A stretch of DNA of 64,000 nucleotides, taken from positions 4,340,001-4,404,000 of the forward strand of contig NZ_CP107036.1 of the NCBI RefSeq assembly GCF_029542085.1. Direction: 5' to 3'. The translations under genes and the position numbers were made by a program. Below, one piece after another: positions 8,629-17,779 of this stretch (positions are counted from its first letter, which is position 1; each line of letters begins with the position of its first letter). The notes under the pieces are model-generated. The model saw only the letters and a program-made list of their open reading frames with translations. It was not told where the DNA came from and did not search any database. The DNA is from Sphingobacterium sp. ML3W (lineage in GTDB: Bacteria > Bacteroidota > Bacteroidia > Sphingobacteriales > Sphingobacteriaceae).

Positions 8629-9495
8629 TTAGTTGTTTTCGACACGCTCGACAGAAAACATGCCGCTTTTATCCTCTTTACCATCTCCCCCAATATTATT
8701 TACAAAAACTTCCATGGCCGCCATGCTGCTATGAAGGCTTGGTGTTGTTGCATTTTTCGACGTTAGGATTACTTTTGTTTTTCCACTTAAGAGTTTATCA
8801 AAGTCAGCTTTGATCGTGATTTTAGGTGCATTGCTTCCCACAACAGCAGTCGTCGTTAGATCCAATGTAATATCACGATAAGCATCTACGCCCTGCGTAT
8901 ATGTTTCAGGTTTACCTCCCTCTCCATTCAGTGTGCTTCCGGTGTGGACCTGAAAAGCATTATTTTCAACACCATAAAATCCTTCGATCTTCGTAAATCG
9001 ATATCCCGTAGCCCATTGCCACATCATATCGGTATCATTAGCTCCCGCTGCAGCATAAAATACCGGAAATCTGACCTGATCCAATGTATTGATTTCTTGC
9101 TTCACCCCTAATCCAAATTTGAGCTGACGATACTCCCCTACAGGTATATTGGTCAATACATAATCCAAACTCGCTTGTTTGCTTTGGTTAACCACAGTAG
9201 CTCCTTTATCCAGGTCATTTACATTGTAAGGGATTTCAGTTCCATCTGCTTTAACAAGTCGAATATTACTGACAACATACTTAAGTTCTGAGAGGTGATG
9301 TGCTTGATCCTTTTCTGATGTGTTAACGGTAGCATCAGTAATTGTCGCTCCTCCAAGGACAATGGTGCTATTTTTAAATGTATTATTAAAATGTAAGTTG
9401 ATATTATTTGCTACAGGGTTGTTATCGTTTTTGCTACAGGAAATCATTATTAATGAAGCAGCAGATAAAATTAGATAGTTCGTTAATTTTTTCAT
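8629..9495 (-). CDS. MbnP-like copper-binding lipoprotein
   Basis: This 288-residue protein has a lipoprotein signal (LIMISC, acceptor Cys at 20) and the layout of the MbnP family: an N-terminal beta strand INLHFNN (about 32-38), HHLSELKYVVSNIRLVKADG (66-85), VPVGEYRQL-like IPVGEYRQLKFGLGV (117-131), MMWQWATGYRF (157-167) and FQVHTGS (181-187). In MbnP a Trp is converted to kynurenine by MbnH and, with His residues, binds copper. W159 and W161 and His35, His66/67 and His184 are the visible candidates. It follows the copper-type TonB receptor gene by 31 bp. The family call is strong; copper binding is from family knowledge. Confidence 0.85.
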   Translation of the reverse strand: MKKLTNYLILSAASLIMISCSKNDNNPVANNINLHFNNTFKNSTIVLGGATITDATVNTSEKDQAHHLSELKYVVSNIRLVKADGTEIPYNVNDLDKGATVVNQSKQASLDYVLTNIPVGEYRQLKFGLGVKQEINTLDQVRFPVFYAAAGANDTDMMWQWATGYRFTKIEGFYGVENNAFQVHTGSTLNGEGGKPETYTQGVDAYRDITLDLTTTAVVGSNAPKITIKADFDKLLSGKTKVILTSKNATTPSLHSSMAAMEVFVNNIGGDGKEDKSGMFSVERVENN

Positions 9496-9526
9496 TGTAT
9501 GTGTTATTTAAATGTGATTGATTTTT

Positions 9527-11515
9527 TTAAAAATTGACTTTTAGGGATGTAAAAATATTCCGTCCCATTCGTGGAATATTTCCCCAATCCGCATAGGTAC
9601 TATAGTATTCATTCAACAGGTTCTCAGCCCCAACCTGAAAGACAGATTTGAACTTGCCGAGACTGAAACTGTAATCCGCAGATAAGTTCCATATTTTGTA
9701 GGAAGCCGTTTGATCTTCGCCATAGGCTGGACTGTAATTGGTCTGTGCAAAATCCCCATTTAATGAAGTCCGCAAGCCTATTCGTTTATAGGCATAATGA
9801 AGTGCTGTCTGATAGCTTAACGGCCGTATAAAAGGGAGATTACTCTCTTCATCGTCCTTGCCTCTAGCGTAGGTAAGCACCGCTTTCCAATGCAGGTTAT
9901 CCAGGACTTGATAATCTATGCTCATCGCCGTATTAAATAGCGTCGCATACTTTAAAGACGTGTAACCTTTCACACCAACGGATTGATAATTCATGGGGCT
10001 TCCTAAACTCAGAATCCGTCCGATGATATAATTGTCGATGTAGAAGTAGTTCACTTTTGCGGATACACTTAGCTTTTCCGTTTTGAATCCAACACTGGCG
10101 TTAACCTCATAAGAGATTTCATTTTTGAGATCAGGGTTTCCGATGTAATCGTAACGGTCAAAGCTATTGTAGATATAATAACCATAGGCTTCGGAAACGG
10201 AAGGTGCACGATGTCCAACCCCTGTTCCGACAGAAATATCAAACTGATTTAAGTTTAACTCGTAACTGGCATGTATCCCCGGAAGCCATCTATTCTTTTT
10301 TTGTGGTGCGCCCGGATGAAAAATCCAGTTAAATTCCACATATTTAGAATAATTGTAGTTCCAGCCCAACGAACCACCCAAGTTCACTTTACTCCGATCT
10401 GAAATTTCCCAGGAATTATTCATTGCAACACTCACAAAACGTGTTGTTACCCAAGGCCAACTATAGGCAAACATAGTCTGTTTGGATCGATCCTGTGGGT
10501 ACATCCGCATTTCCGCTATCGAAAGATTATCATAAGCATTTAACTGTACTTCTGAAGAATATCGGTCCTTCTTTAAATTTATTTTTGAAACCAATCCATA
10601 GGTTGTACTCCATCCGGGCATATCCATATGTACCAAATTCTCCGGCCGTGTCGTATCATCCATATAGTGCTCCACGGCATTGAAATAAACTTTGGTATCC
10701 CACACTTTTACCAACCCTTCCTCAAACAATTGTTTATAGGATGCTGATGTAATAATCGCCCGTGATAACCATAGGTCCATCGGTAAAGCTGGGAAGCCAA
10801 CATCTTTTGCTCGATCAAATATCGCATCTACCCTGACAGCAGAAAGCGCACTTGTCTTATAGGCTAAGCCCAATGATGCATTCAGTTTATTATATTGTGA
10901 GTGCAGCACTTCCTTGTTGTTTCCATCATAATAATTACCCGCTTTACGAAGGGCAATGCTACCATCAGCAACGAAATTGTCTGTTGAATAGAATAGATTC
11001 CCAAGGTTAAAAGCTTGTTTATTGTTAAATTCAAAACCTGTCTGATACGCACCACCTATTTTTTGTTGCAGACCAAAAGGAGTACTTCTCCTTTTGAGAT
11101 CAATACTTCCTGCCACTGTCGCACCATGCATATTCCCTTCTTGCCCAGACTTAATATCAATGGAAGAAAGGTTATTGCTTTCCACGTAGGAAGTTATGGG
11201 GTCCATCTTATCTGTACAGGCACCAAAAACATGCATACCATCAATTGTGATTGTGGAACGTTCCGTACTCATGTTATTCAGTAAGGGTTCCCATGCATAC
11301 GCACCACGTTTGATAAAGCTGATATTGTCTGATGAAGCCAAAAATTCATCGACGGAGACGGCCATTTTCATGTCACTTTCAATCTTTCGCTTGATCGTAG
11401 CTTCAACATTGACTTCCCCCAAACGTCTCGTTGTATCTCTTTTTACTGGGATGCTTTGCCCATGTACTTTCAATCCAAGAGAAAGAATAAAAAGAATAAT
11501 ACTTAATTTCCTCAT
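9527..11515 (-). CDS. TonB-dependent copper receptor, OprC/NosA-like
   Basis: This 662-residue outer-membrane receptor has a signal peptide ending HGQ (about 1-20), a plug domain (about 30-140) and a barrel that ends in Phe (LKVNF). The plug contains GMHVFGACTDKMDP, giving C100-x-x-x-M104. The barrel contains VEHYMDD, giving H283-x-M285. A CxxxM plus HxM set is the copper site described for Pseudomonas OprC, and the spacing in the chain is comparable. It is much shorter than SusC proteins and lacks their N-terminal domain. The gene lies 5 bp from the upstream lipoprotein gene and 31 bp from the MbnP-like gene, so the three form an operon. Copper import is a strong inference. Confidence 0.85.
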   Translation of the reverse strand: MRKLSIILFILSLGLKVHGQSIPVKRDTTRRLGEVNVEATIKRKIESDMKMAVSVDEFLASSDNISFIKRGAYAWEPLLNNMSTERSTITIDGMHVFGACTDKMDPITSYVESNNLSSIDIKSGQEGNMHGATVAGSIDLKRRSTPFGLQQKIGGAYQTGFEFNNKQAFNLGNLFYSTDNFVADGSIALRKAGNYYDGNNKEVLHSQYNKLNASLGLAYKTSALSAVRVDAIFDRAKDVGFPALPMDLWLSRAIITSASYKQLFEEGLVKVWDTKVYFNAVEHYMDDTTRPENLVHMDMPGWSTTYGLVSKINLKKDRYSSEVQLNAYDNLSIAEMRMYPQDRSKQTMFAYSWPWVTTRFVSVAMNNSWEISDRSKVNLGGSLGWNYNYSKYVEFNWIFHPGAPQKKNRWLPGIHASYELNLNQFDISVGTGVGHRAPSVSEAYGYYIYNSFDRYDYIGNPDLKNEISYEVNASVGFKTEKLSVSAKVNYFYIDNYIIGRILSLGSPMNYQSVGVKGYTSLKYATLFNTAMSIDYQVLDNLHWKAVLTYARGKDDEESNLPFIRPLSYQTALHYAYKRIGLRTSLNGDFAQTNYSPAYGEDQTASYKIWNLSADYSFSLGKFKSVFQVGAENLLNEYYSTYADWGNIPRMGRNIFTSLKVNF

Positions 11516-11520
11516 AACTC

Positions 11521-12465
11521 TTAGAATAAAATATCGAGGTACAACTCACTTTTACGTCCTTCCACTCCCGGTGTAAAATCTTTCGGCACCTCGGTACCAC
11601 GGATTACTTTTCCATCTGGATTCAACAAGATGAAATTTAACGTCCAGTTCCCGGTCATGGTATAATTAACGACACCATGATATAAACCATCCGTGTCCTG
11701 TATCAAATCTTTATTGTTAGGAGAGGAGTGATTGCCCATAGACGGTTCAGGCATACGTGGGTCTAACTTCAGCGCATAACGCTCAACTTGCGAATAGGAA
11801 AATTGCAGTTGATCAGCGAAGCCTTTCGGTGAAGAGTCAAGCTGCCTATTCAATTTATAGATGCCAGCGACCAATTTATTCTCAGCGACATTAGGTTTCT
11901 TTGGAGAAATTAATGCAATGACATACTGCTCATCATCTTTCCCTGTGAACATCGTCATATTCAGATTTTTATTGGTTTGTTGCCGGACCAATACTTCTTT
12001 TATCACGGAGAAATTTTGACCGCCAACTGTAAAATTGACATTGATTTCCCAACCGCCTTCCGAGCCACTTTCGCTGGTAAAAACGGTATAACCCGAGAAA
12101 TACTTATCGTCCGATTTATAACTGAAATTATACTGGTTTGGACATGATCTTTTCTCTCCTGTAACAGTGGTCTGGATTGGCAAAAATGTAACACCAGACA
12201 CTTCCACAGGAGTATTCGTTTGCGTGTTCTTGATTCGCACGCGGATATCATTATAACCGCGATACAATACACCATTCAACGCCTCGATGCTAATCGTATA
12301 ACCGGCGTTTACAACATTTGTAACCTCTTTAAATTCAACACCCTCCTCGACCACACTCCCTCTTTCGGCTTCATAATTTGTTTTTCCCTTTGTACATGAC
12401 CCGAGAAATACGCATGTTATAGCAACATAAAAAACTATTGTTTTTATCAATACACTTACCTTCAT
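11521..12465 (-). CDS. Lipoprotein with YtkA/FixH-like C-terminal domain, copper locus
   Basis: This 314-residue protein has a lipoprotein signal (LGSC, Cys at about 24). Two Ig-like halves can be guessed. The first follows YTISIEALNGVLYRGYNDI and contains CPNQYNFSY. The second contains LKLDPRMPEPSMGNHSSPNN (about 230-250) and GLYHGVVNYTMTGNWTLNFI, which resembles the YtkA/FixH fold, where Met- and His-rich MxxH stretches occur. Such domains accompany copper handling and cytochrome oxidase assembly. It is the first gene of the receptor operon, 5 bp before the OprC-like gene. A periplasm-facing or surface copper-binding accessory is the best guess; no catalytic residues are visible. Confidence 0.7.
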   Translation of the reverse strand: MKVSVLIKTIVFYVAITCVFLGSCTKGKTNYEAERGSVVEEGVEFKEVTNVVNAGYTISIEALNGVLYRGYNDIRVRIKNTQTNTPVEVSGVTFLPIQTTVTGEKRSCPNQYNFSYKSDDKYFSGYTVFTSESGSEGGWEINVNFTVGGQNFSVIKEVLVRQQTNKNLNMTMFTGKDDEQYVIALISPKKPNVAENKLVAGIYKLNRQLDSSPKGFADQLQFSYSQVERYALKLDPRMPEPSMGNHSSPNNKDLIQDTDGLYHGVVNYTMTGNWTLNFILLNPDGKVIRGTEVPKDFTPGVEGRKSELYLDILF

Positions 12466-12902
12466 AAAAATACCATCTTAGCTTAGTTTACAGGAGACTA
12501 ATCTTAGTGCAGGATAAAGTATAGTTAGAAGACAACAAAAATGACGACAGAAAGGTATGCCCAACAAAAAGGGGATAACAATACATATGCTGTCCATAGA
12601 ATCTTCTAAATTAACTGGAACCTGACATCCAAAAAGCCGATAACCTGTTCAAATAAAGTTTTCATCCGTTTAAATTTTTTATTCAGTTGTGATGAAGCGA
12701 TCAGATTTATTCATCGAGCGTATGCTTTAAGCGGCATTCATGAGCTCGCTTTGCTCGATTATTCGTTCCCTTATAAGATTGAATAAATCATGATGGTTTC
12801 ATCGGAATAAACTATTCCTTAAACACGATGAAGCGAACATGAGGAATTATTTGTCGCTCTAAGTGAACAACAAAAAACTCATGATGAATTCTAAAAATGG
12901 AT
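12466..12902. other. 437-bp gene-free region upstream of the copper operon
   Basis: No credible coding frame is present. The right half is repeat-like: GATGAAGCGATC (12691) and GATGAAGCGAAC (12827) are near copies, and CGAGCAAAGCGAGCTCAT on the minus strand (12757-12740) resembles the site at 6044-6061. The part nearest 12466 should carry the promoter for the minus-strand copper operon; I see an AT-rich TATACTTTA but no convincing complete promoter. Confidence 0.5.
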
Positions 12903-13283
12903 TTAAACTAACGGGGGGTGGAAAATGGTAAAAATAGGTCTGTAAGAATAATTTTCGTTGTATTCAGGAAACGAGCGCTCCGCTACATCTTCTTGAAATA
13001 AAGAAGAGACCTTAAAGTCAAAATTTTGGGAATTATTGATAAAAACGACGTCGATAATACGTGATTCAAGGTTCTTTTGTTCCTTTTCTTCGTGTTCACG
13101 CATTTTCTTCATTAGGATACATTGTCCTCTACACGAAAGGGCGTTCTCATTGAAACGGTTGATACATTCATAGCGTGCAATGTAATCTCGATTCAGTTCA
13201 AAAATGGACCACAGCCATACTGTTGAGAAGCTCTGGAGGAGCATCAAAGGCAATAAAATCCATATGAACTGTCTAGCTTTCAT
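12903..13283 (-). CDS. Small membrane protein with a Cys cluster, unknown function
   Basis: This 126-residue protein starts with a hydrophobic segment (about residues 7-28, rich in Leu and Trp) that could be a signal anchor. After it come three Cys in YECINRFNENALSCRGQC (about 38-55), then a Lys/Glu-rich stretch and a C-terminus of no recognisable type. I do not recognise a named domain. The three Cys just outside the membrane could bind a metal or form disulfides, and the gene lies upstream of the copper operon in the same orientation, although 437 bp separate them. A role in copper handling is a guess from position. Confidence 0.6.
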   Translation of the reverse strand: MKARQFIWILLPLMLLQSFSTVWLWSIFELNRDYIARYECINRFNENALSCRGQCILMKKMREHEEKEQKNLESRIIDVVFINNSQNFDFKVSSLFQEDVAERSFPEYNENYSYRPIFTIFHPPLV

Positions 13284-13345
13284 CTTGTGAGTTCGGCAAA
13301 TATATAAATGAATCCTTGATTAAACAAATTCAATAGGAACAATAA

Positions 13346-13375
13346 AGTCCCCAGATAAGGTTTTACCTGGGGACT
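13346..13375 (-). terminator. Intrinsic terminator of the GH30 locus
   Basis: AGTCCCCAG and CTGGGGACT form a 9-bp perfect stem with a 12-nt loop. On the minus strand it is followed by TTTATTGTTCC. It lies 18 bp after the last gene of the SusC/SusD/GH30 operon. Confidence 0.75.
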
Positions 13376-13393
13376 GAAAAATCAAAAAACAGC

Positions 13394-14728
13394 TTATTTT
13401 GGTACAACTGTAAGCACAGCTTTTTTATTACCGGCTGTTAAATCTAATGTGAATGTATATGTTTTGCCAGTTTCTAACATTTTACCGGTTTTGACACCCA
13501 AATTTCCGGAATCACGTCCATTTTTACCATCACCAACAAAAACTAGATCACTTGAGGTTGTAACATCCGTACCACCAAATTCTCCGCCCCAGCCCTTCTG
13601 ATGGAAAAACTTAAAGTTGATATTATCGGTATTGATAGACTCGCCTGCTCTCAATGTAATTTGGTACTTTTTATTACCCAATGGAGCTAAACAGAGTGCT
13701 TTATCTGTATTCCAACCTACCTGATTACTGGATACTTTTGGTTTCCCAACGCCTTCTCCAATTATCCATACGGCACCGGTACCATCTTCCTGCAATTTAG
13801 CAAGATCATTTCCGGCCATGGCCTCAACGACGAAGTATTTTAGCGTGAAGTCTGCAGTAACACGGTATTTCCCTGTTATTCCTTTAAACGATATGGCCCC
13901 ATCAACTGATTGGCTGAAGAAATCCGGATCAATCCACCAATCTTTCAAATCTTCGATACCATCTATCGTGACCGAATTACCTTTGGTCATATTCAGCTCC
14001 GCTCTAAAATGTGTATCATCAAGACGACTAAAAACCGTACCATCGATCGCGTAGGCGATAATAAAAGGTGATGCCTGATAAGTTAACGTATTCAATGCGA
14101 TACTATACACACCAGAGGTCGAATTTGAGAAAGGAATATCCAATGTGGATCCGAGCGTAATGGCATTATTGACCCATCCAAAATTCATGCTATTTCCCTG
14201 CTCACCAACCTTTGGCGCCTGAATATATCCTTTTACAGAAAACGGAAAATTCTCTTTGGCCGCATATTGATTCCGCCCGGTTCTCTCCATCCGATAGGAC
14301 TTTGATTCAGTAACCAAAGTGAGATAAGGAAAGTCCGGACGGCTTAAGTCTATATCAAAAGACTGTTCGGTCTTCTTCTGACTAATATTCTGCAAGACAA
14401 ACTTAATGGTTGCTTTGCCATCTGGAATGTCTTTCAAAAAAGGGACATAAATTTTTCCGCTATAGTCGCCATTCTCTTTTGTACGAATCGTCGTTTCGGT
14501 GACCTTATCGTCTGTAAAATATAATTGAGCTTTCAGCGTAGATAAAGCAACTTCGCTATCCGATACACGAACATTAAACACTAAACTATCACCAAAATGA
14601 GCAGCAGAAATAGCTGATTTCAATTCTATTTTGGGATCACCAATTTGATAGACATATTTTTCATCCTTTTTACAAGAACTTACCACAGCTATTGTTCCCA
14701 ATAGTATATTGATGAGATATCTTTTCAT
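13394..14728 (-). CDS. SusE/SusF-like surface glycan-binding lipoprotein
   Basis: This protein of 444 residues is counted from the ATG at 14728. An in-frame ATG at 14752 would overlap the GH30 gene, and the later start gives a clean lipoprotein signal, VVSSC with Cys at 19. The N-terminal half has PKIELKSAISAAHFGDSLVF and LKDIPDGKATIKFVL, Ig-like beta strands. The C-terminal half has GAVWIIGEGVGKP and YQITLRAGESI, which resemble the repeated glycan-binding domains of SusE/SusF and related DUF5121/DUF5125 proteins. It is the last gene of the operon. It should hold glucan fragments at the cell surface. The exact family is uncertain; the position and lipoprotein signal support the role. Confidence 0.75.
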   Translation of the reverse strand: MKRYLINILLGTIAVVSSCKKDEKYVYQIGDPKIELKSAISAAHFGDSLVFNVRVSDSEVALSTLKAQLYFTDDKVTETTIRTKENGDYSGKIYVPFLKDIPDGKATIKFVLQNISQKKTEQSFDIDLSRPDFPYLTLVTESKSYRMERTGRNQYAAKENFPFSVKGYIQAPKVGEQGNSMNFGWVNNAITLGSTLDIPFSNSTSGVYSIALNTLTYQASPFIIAYAIDGTVFSRLDDTHFRAELNMTKGNSVTIDGIEDLKDWWIDPDFFSQSVDGAISFKGITGKYRVTADFTLKYFVVEAMAGNDLAKLQEDGTGAVWIIGEGVGKPKVSSNQVGWNTDKALCLAPLGNKKYQITLRAGESINTDNINFKFFHQKGWGGEFGGTDVTTSSDLVFVGDGKNGRDSGNLGVKTGKMLETGKTYTFTLDLTAGNKKAVLTVVPK

Positions 14729-14739
14729 AATCCCAATAT

Positions 14740-16239
14740 TTAGTTTTTCCAACGATAAGAGACAACTGAATTTGCAGGAACCTCATAGCTAAAATGATTT
14801 TTACCATCTGCCAACGTGATTTTACGGTTGTCATTCGATTCATTTAATAACACCATAGCGTAGGTACCATCTGTATTTTGAAAGGCACTATAAACCAGCC
14901 CCTCTGCTGTATATCCTGTAGCACCAATTCGTGTCGCTCCAGACTTAACCACAGATGAAAGATGTCCTACAATATAATAATGCGAGTTGCGCGTGATGCT
15001 CTTATAATTTGATTTGCTAATATCGACAGCACCATAACAGGTTTGACAACCACCTTCGCGATTCGGTCCCTTATCAGTATCCAACATCAAATTCCAAACA
15101 ATAACACCCTTGCTCCAGTTATTGACCGTTCCCAAAGCCACTTCACGCATATCTTCCATCAAACGCTTGTCGAGATTACGCCCGTCGTTCCATTCTCCTA
15201 TAGATGTCTCTGTAAAGACCAGCTCCTTATCCGGGCGTTGATTATGAATATCAATTAGCTCCGCTTTATCTCCTCCATAGTTGTGATAAGCTGCGCCAGC
15301 AATAAAGGAAGCCGCCCCTGCATCATTATAGATTTTAATAGGATAATCTTCCTGATCAGCCATATTATCGTAATTATAGTTATGGTCAAACGCGTAGATC
15401 TTCGTAGCAATACTTGCAGCCTTGAGCTGTGGGCCTAGAGATTGTTTGATAAATGTTTGTTGCTCCTGCCATGACATGTACATTGAAGCAGAATTTTTTC
15501 GATTCAATGGCTCATTTTGAACGGTAATTGAATAAATATTAATACCCTCCTTCTTCATTGCTTGAAGCCATTGTACAAAATACCAACCATAATCCTGATA
15601 GTATTTTGGATTTAATTGACCGCTAGTCCAAGAATCGAAAGGTTTTAAATCTGTCAGATTATTGACCTTCATCCATTTTGGCGGAGTCCATGGCGATCCC
15701 ATAATTTTGACGTTTGGATTGATGGCCAGTATTTCTTTCAACACAGGAATGACATATTGCGTTTCTTCTGACTGCAACCCAAAATTTTCCTTTCCTTCTT
15801 TGTCCCAACAAGTATACTCGCTCAATGAAAAATCAGAACATCCGATAGCAATACGAATATAGCTCATGCCCATACCATCTTTATCGGAGAAAGTCTCCGT
15901 AAGAAATTTCGTCCGATCCTCCTTACTCATTTTCATCAGATTATAACAGGTAGAACCGGTAATAGCTGCACCAAATCCGTCCATTGTCTGAAACTTCTGA
16001 GCAGGATTTACGGTAATTGTGTTGGGCGACATATTAAACTTTGTACTAAAATCGACATATTTTTTTGTCAGATCATAGGCACGGTTTGTATTAGTCATCA
16101 CAATAGTGACATCGCCAGATTTTTTGATATCATCGCCCTGTGAGGGTGTGAAGCTATCACGGTTACAAGATGTTGCCGTGATCAAACAGGACAACAAGAA
16201 TGTATATATCATAGTGTTATTATTACGTTTCATAAACAA
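14740..16239 (-). CDS. Glycoside hydrolase family 30 (beta-glucanase/glucosylceramidase-like) lipoprotein
   Basis: This 499-residue enzyme is a retaining beta-glycosidase of clan GH-A. It has a lipoprotein signal (TATSC, Cys25; M3 is an alternative start), so it is likely exposed on the outer membrane. Family blocks are FQTMDGFGAAITGS (83-96), MSYIRIAIGCSDFS (125-138), MGSPWTPPKWMK (180-191), the acid/base Glu243 in TVQNEPLN and the nucleophile Glu344 in FTETSIGEWN. GH30 enzymes cut beta-1,6-glucan, glucosylceramide or beta-xylosides. Subfamily 3 beta-1,6-glucanases are common beside SusC/SusD in Bacteroidota, so beta-1,6-glucan is my preferred substrate, without proof. It lies 9 bp after susD. 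Confidence 0.9.
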   Translation of the reverse strand: MFMKRNNNTMIYTFLLSCLITATSCNRDSFTPSQGDDIKKSGDVTIVMTNTNRAYDLTKKYVDFSTKFNMSPNTITVNPAQKFQTMDGFGAAITGSTCYNLMKMSKEDRTKFLTETFSDKDGMGMSYIRIAIGCSDFSLSEYTCWDKEGKENFGLQSEETQYVIPVLKEILAINPNVKIMGSPWTPPKWMKVNNLTDLKPFDSWTSGQLNPKYYQDYGWYFVQWLQAMKKEGINIYSITVQNEPLNRKNSASMYMSWQEQQTFIKQSLGPQLKAASIATKIYAFDHNYNYDNMADQEDYPIKIYNDAGAASFIAGAAYHNYGGDKAELIDIHNQRPDKELVFTETSIGEWNDGRNLDKRLMEDMREVALGTVNNWSKGVIVWNLMLDTDKGPNREGGCQTCYGAVDISKSNYKSITRNSHYYIVGHLSSVVKSGATRIGATGYTAEGLVYSAFQNTDGTYAMVLLNESNDNRKITLADGKNHFSYEVPANSVVSYRWKN

Positions 16240-16248
16240 TTAAAATAA

Positions 16249-17772
16249 TTAGTATCCTGGATTCTGAACTAAGTTAGGATTCTGGTCAATTTTAGGCTGT
16301 GGAATCGGCAGACGGTAGGAATTCTTTGTGAACGGATATACCTGCGCCTTTCTTCCTGAGTCTTTCGCATACACGGCATTCATGACAGTTTCCACCTTAT
16401 CTAAACGAACTAGATCAAACCAACGCTGCCCCTCGAAGGCTAATTCCAGGCGGCGTTCTTTCAGATATGCTTCCAATAATGCATCTTTATTCGACCGAAT
16501 TCCTGCAGGTAATTTGGGTAATTTTACACGTGTACGGATCTTATCAATAATGTCAGCTGCACCGGAAAGATCAGTTCCCTGCAGAATCAACGCTTCGGCT
16601 TTCAATAATAGAATATCGGCGTAGCGGAGCTTGACAATGCTACTCATGCCCGAACGCAATTTAAACATAAAAGGATAATGGCTCGATGGGTAATAGTTGC
16701 TCCAGGTTGTTGTATAGTACACAATCGCTTGCTCCATCCGAATTTGGTCTGCCTCATTTGTATATGCTTGTATCAAATCACGCGATGGTGTGACCCATTT
16801 GGCCCATGTAAATGCATTGTCGTAATTGGACAGGTCTCGACCGAACATCCAGGTCGCCCAGTTTCCTGAGCCAGGCATAAATTGCGCTTCTAAAATTGAT
16901 TCTTTTGTATTTCGTTGTGCTAAATCGGTCTTGGCCGCGTTCACTGCATATAAATCTCCATAATTAGGATTCAAATCAAATCCATCTCCAGTCAATGCAT
17001 CTGCATACTGAATCACTTTATTATAATCTCTAAGCGGTTTCTCAGCATATAGCTTTGCCAACATAGCTCGGGCTACAGACTTTGTAAACAAAGTTTTATT
17101 CGCATTGCTGTTGACCGGGGCATCAACCAGGGCCTCCAAAAGATCCTTCTCAATCTGTTTATGCGCTTCCTCTTCAGTCGCTTGCTTGGGGAAGTACTCC
17201 GGATATACCGCTTCGATATTTTCCGCGGTAATATCTTTTCCTTGTGTTGTAATTACTGGAATGGATCCAAATATGCGCACCATATCAAACATCGCAAGCG
17301 CCCGAAAGATTTTACCCTGCGCCTTGTAGACTTTGATGTCAGCCTCACTAATGGATTTATCCGCAACACTATCGACATTGATTATTAAACGGTTGGCCCG
17401 CGCAATATCTTCCAGATAACGTGCCCAATCCCGATCAACAACGGAATTGGATCCCTCTATAGAATTATTCTCAAATGGTACAACTTCGGCACCTGTTGTT
17501 CCTGCGTACGCATTGTCAGCATGAGAATCGCCGATCAGCAATAGATCCAGGTACCAATGCTCTTGCCGATCTCGCATCTGTTGGTAAATTCCCGAAAGAA
17601 AATTATCAACCTCGCTTTTGTTTTTAAAGACGATCTGTGTTCCATTTTCAGTTTTACCTTGACTTACATCTGTATAGCTGTCCAGAGGATCACGATTTAG
17701 CGAGCAAGATGCCAGCAATAAGCCTGTTATGAGCAAAGGTAAAACGTATTTAATATTTATTTTTTTCATCAC
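16249..17772 (-). CDS. SusD/RagB family outer-membrane lipoprotein
   Basis: This 507-residue substrate-binding lipoprotein has a signal ending LLLASC (Cys23) followed by SLNRDPLD. The N-terminal helical part has QGKIFRALAMFDMVRIFG, and the C-terminal part has LRYADILLLKAEALIL and KERRLELAFEGQRWFDLVRL, both SusD hallmarks. It lies 7 bp downstream of the SusC gene, and a GH30 enzyme gene follows 9 bp later. It should bind the glucan chain and close the SusC channel like a lid. Length is normal for the family. Confidence 0.94.
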   Translation of the reverse strand: MMKKINIKYVLPLLITGLLLASCSLNRDPLDSYTDVSQGKTENGTQIVFKNKSEVDNFLSGIYQQMRDRQEHWYLDLLLIGDSHADNAYAGTTGAEVVPFENNSIEGSNSVVDRDWARYLEDIARANRLIINVDSVADKSISEADIKVYKAQGKIFRALAMFDMVRIFGSIPVITTQGKDITAENIEAVYPEYFPKQATEEEAHKQIEKDLLEALVDAPVNSNANKTLFTKSVARAMLAKLYAEKPLRDYNKVIQYADALTGDGFDLNPNYGDLYAVNAAKTDLAQRNTKESILEAQFMPGSGNWATWMFGRDLSNYDNAFTWAKWVTPSRDLIQAYTNEADQIRMEQAIVYYTTTWSNYYPSSHYPFMFKLRSGMSSIVKLRYADILLLKAEALILQGTDLSGAADIIDKIRTRVKLPKLPAGIRSNKDALLEAYLKERRLELAFEGQRWFDLVRLDKVETVMNAVYAKDSGRKAQVYPFTKNSYRLPIPQPKIDQNPNLVQNPGY

Positions 17773-17779
17773 AATTCAA

